NCBI GenBank assembly: GCA_018066225.1
Contig: JAGHRU010000008.1
Location: forward strand, 1-8,431
From: Candidatus Equimonas enterica
GTDB taxonomy: Bacteria > Bacteroidota > Bacteroidia > Bacteroidales > Bacteroidaceae
Direction: 5' to 3'
DNA length: 8,431 nucleotides
Below, one piece after another: positions 7,205 to 8,431 of this stretch. The position numbers were made by a program, and so were the translations under genes. The first letter of the stretch is position 1. The number at the start of each line of letters is the position of its first letter. The notes beneath the pieces are model-generated. The model made no database searches, was not told where the DNA came from, and was given only the letters and a program-made list of their open reading frames with translations.

Positions 7205-7310
7205 ACTATTGTAGTGTTTGGAGTTGTTGCTGTGCTCCTGCGCTCCACGGCGTGCCCATTGTGCTGCTGCGTTGTGGCATGGTTGTGCTGTGTCGCGCGG
7301 CTATCGGCAG

Positions 7311-7342
7311 CAAAGGTACGACTTTTCTCTCTCTTGTGCAAG
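7311..7342 (-). promoter_or_regulatory. Bacteroidota-type promoter for fba
   Basis: On the minus strand, 7318-7311 reads TACCTTTG, a full match to the Bacteroidota -7 consensus TAnnTTTG. Twenty bases upstream, 7342-7339 reads CTTG, a three-of-four match to the -33 TTTG element, at a normal spacing. Transcription would begin near 7304, leaving a leader of about 100 bases before the aldolase ATG. I saw no riboswitch-like structure in that leader. Confidence 0.7.
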
Positions 7343-7460
7343 GCGCGCGCCCTTTTTCTTTCGCGCACGCGTATTTATTATAAGGCGTGGTTTTAGGCTT
7401 GACATGGGGCGTAAGTGCATTTTGCGGCCTGCTATGTCCGTGCCTTTCATTTTTTATTTG

Positions 7461-7468
7461 TAATTTTG
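7461..7468 (+). promoter_or_regulatory. promoter -7 box for the transporter gene
   Basis: TAATTTTG matches TAnnTTTG in full and ends 24 bases before the transporter ATG at 7493, implying a short leader of about 18 bases. No convincing TTTG lies at the -33 distance; the nearest plus-strand TTTG upstream (7421-7424) is too far. This makes it a weaker or activator-dependent candidate. Confidence 0.5.
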
Positions 7469-7492
7469 CGCGCAGATATAGTCGTCACCACG

Positions 7493-8431
7493 ATGCTACA
7501 TACGCTCCTCGAAACCCTCACGACGCCCTCGGCCTTGCAGGCCGTCATCGTCATCTGCCTCATCTGCACCCTCGGCCTCGGCTTGGGCAAGTTGCGGGTG
7601 TGCGGCGTGCGCCTTGGCGCTACTTTCGTCTTCTTCGCGGGCATCTTCATCGGTGCGCTCGGCCTCGAAGTCGATGCGCAGATGCTCCGCTACGCCGAGA
7701 GTTTCGGCTTGGTGCTCTTCGTCTATTGCTTGGGGCTGCAGGTAGGGCCGGGCTTCGTCACGGCGTTTCGCACGGGTGGCGCGTCGCTCAACGTGCTCTC
7801 TCTCGGCGTCGTCGTGATAGGCACGCTTATCGCTGTGCTGCTCTCTCTCGCTGGCCTCTTGCCCTTTGGCGAGATGATAGGCGTGCTCTGTGGGGCTACC
7901 ACCAACACGCCGGCTCTCGGTGCCGCGCAGCAGACGCTCCAGCAGATGGGCCAGCCCTCGTCGGTGGCCGCGCTGAGTTGCGCCGTCACCTACGCGGTGG
8001 GCGCAGTGGGCGTCATCGTGACGCTGGTGCTGACGCGCGGCTGGATGAGTCGTCGTGCCCACGACGAGGCATCGCCAGCCGACGAAGCCTTTATCGCCAG
8101 TTTCCGCGTCTGCAATCCTGCCGTCTTTGGTGCACCCATCGCCACCGTGGCGAGTGGGCAGTCGGCACGCTTCGTCGTGTCGCGTCTCTGGCGCAAAGGC
8201 AAGGTCATCCTCCCCGGTGCCGACACCGTCTTGGCCGAGGGCGACCGACTATTGGTCATCACCCACCAGCGTGATGTAGCGGCTTTGACCATCCTTTTCG
8301 GCAAACACGACGACAAGGACTGGATGCGTGAGGAGATAGACAGGAACCCCCTCGACACCACGCTCCACTCCCAGCACATCGTCCTGACGCGCAGCGAGAT
8401 AAACCGACGCCACCTCCGCTCACATCCCCAG
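7493..8431 (+). CDS. AspT/YidE-family transporter with TrkA-C domain (5' part, runs off the window)
   Basis: An open frame of 313 codons without a stop reaches the window edge. It begins MLHTLLETLTTPSALQAVIV. Residues about 15-182 form five or six hydrophobic helices of the aspartate-alanine exchanger (AspT/YidE/YbjL) domain, with the hallmark GATTNTPALGAA at 134-145. After WMSRRAHDEAS, residues about 197-270 form a TrkA-C (RCK_C) regulatory domain, including FVVSRLWRKGKVILPG and LAEGDRLLVITHQRD. A linker and the start of a probable second TrkA-C domain (HIVLTRSEINRR) follow. Full family members are about 550 residues: two membrane halves flanking two TrkA-C domains, so roughly the last 240 residues are missing here. 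The family includes AspT, which exchanges aspartate for alanine, but most members have unknown substrates, so none is assigned. The ATG at 7493 is the only start in this frame after an upstream stop and follows a -7-like box. It is transcribed divergently from fba. Confidence 0.9.
   Translation, partial: MLHTLLETLTTPSALQAVIVICLICTLGLGLGKLRVCGVRLGATFVFFAGIFIGALGLEVDAQMLRYAESFGLVLFVYCLGLQVGPGFVTAFRTGGASLNVLSLGVVVIGTLIAVLLSLAGLLPFGEMIGVLCGATTNTPALGAAQQTLQQMGQPSSVAALSCAVTYAVGAVGVIVTLVLTRGWMSRRAHDEASPADEAFIASFRVCNPAVFGAPIATVASGQSARFVVSRLWRKGKVILPGADTVLAEGDRLLVITHQRDVAALTILFGKHDDKDWMREEIDRNPLDTTLHSQHIVLTRSEINRRHLRSHPQ

Noticed and set aside
7205..7460. Small plus-strand peptides upstream of the transporter
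   Set aside because: They lie across the fba promoter and leader, are Cys/Arg-rich, and have no family features.
7387..8274. 295-codon plus-strand open frame overlapping the transporter
   Set aside because: Its translation is Arg/His-rich and has no membrane helices. The frame beginning at 7493 gives a clean AspT/YidE membrane protein that runs to the window edge.

Overview
The window comes from a member of the Bacteroidota, most likely order Bacteroidales. Three things support this. It carries the type IX secretion (T9SS) core genes in the order gldK-gldL-gldM-gldN (porK-porL-porM-porN). Start codons have A-rich leaders rather than Shine-Dalgarno sequences. Two intergenic sites match the Bacteroidota promoter -7 consensus TAnnTTTG. 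The DNA is GC-rich with many G/C third positions, so it is not a low-GC Flavobacterium or a typical Bacteroides. I cannot name a genus from the sequence alone.

Layout. Bases 1-80 are the end of an upstream region, perhaps the last codons of another gene. Bases 81-5435 hold gldK, gldL, gldM and gldN on the plus strand with gaps of 57, 31 and 15 bases, which fits one operon. A thioredoxin-fold lipoprotein gene follows after 38 bases (5474-6019) and probably belongs to the same transcript. Bases 6020-6199 separate it from a convergent fba gene. This gap holds a 16-bp perfect hairpin and a four-copy array of palindromic boxes spaced exactly 22 bp apart. The minus-strand gene at 6200-7204 is a class II fructose-bisphosphate aldolase. 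A divergent intergenic region (7205-7492) carries a promoter-like site for each flanking gene. The plus-strand gene from 7493 runs off the window and encodes the N-terminal half of an AspT/YidE-type transporter with a TrkA-C domain.

How the genes work together. By family knowledge, GldL and GldM form the inner-membrane proton-driven motor of the T9SS, and GldK (lipoprotein) and GldN form the periplasmic ring under the outer membrane. GldM spans the periplasm and joins the two. The thioredoxin-like lipoprotein could act on periplasmic disulfides of secretion cargo or machinery, but that link rests only on gene position.

The most notable observations are a one-base frameshift that splits gldL in its conserved C-terminal region, and the 22-bp-phased palindrome array. 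The T9SS genes themselves are a known system. I saw no CRISPR, RNA gene, transposase or phage gene.
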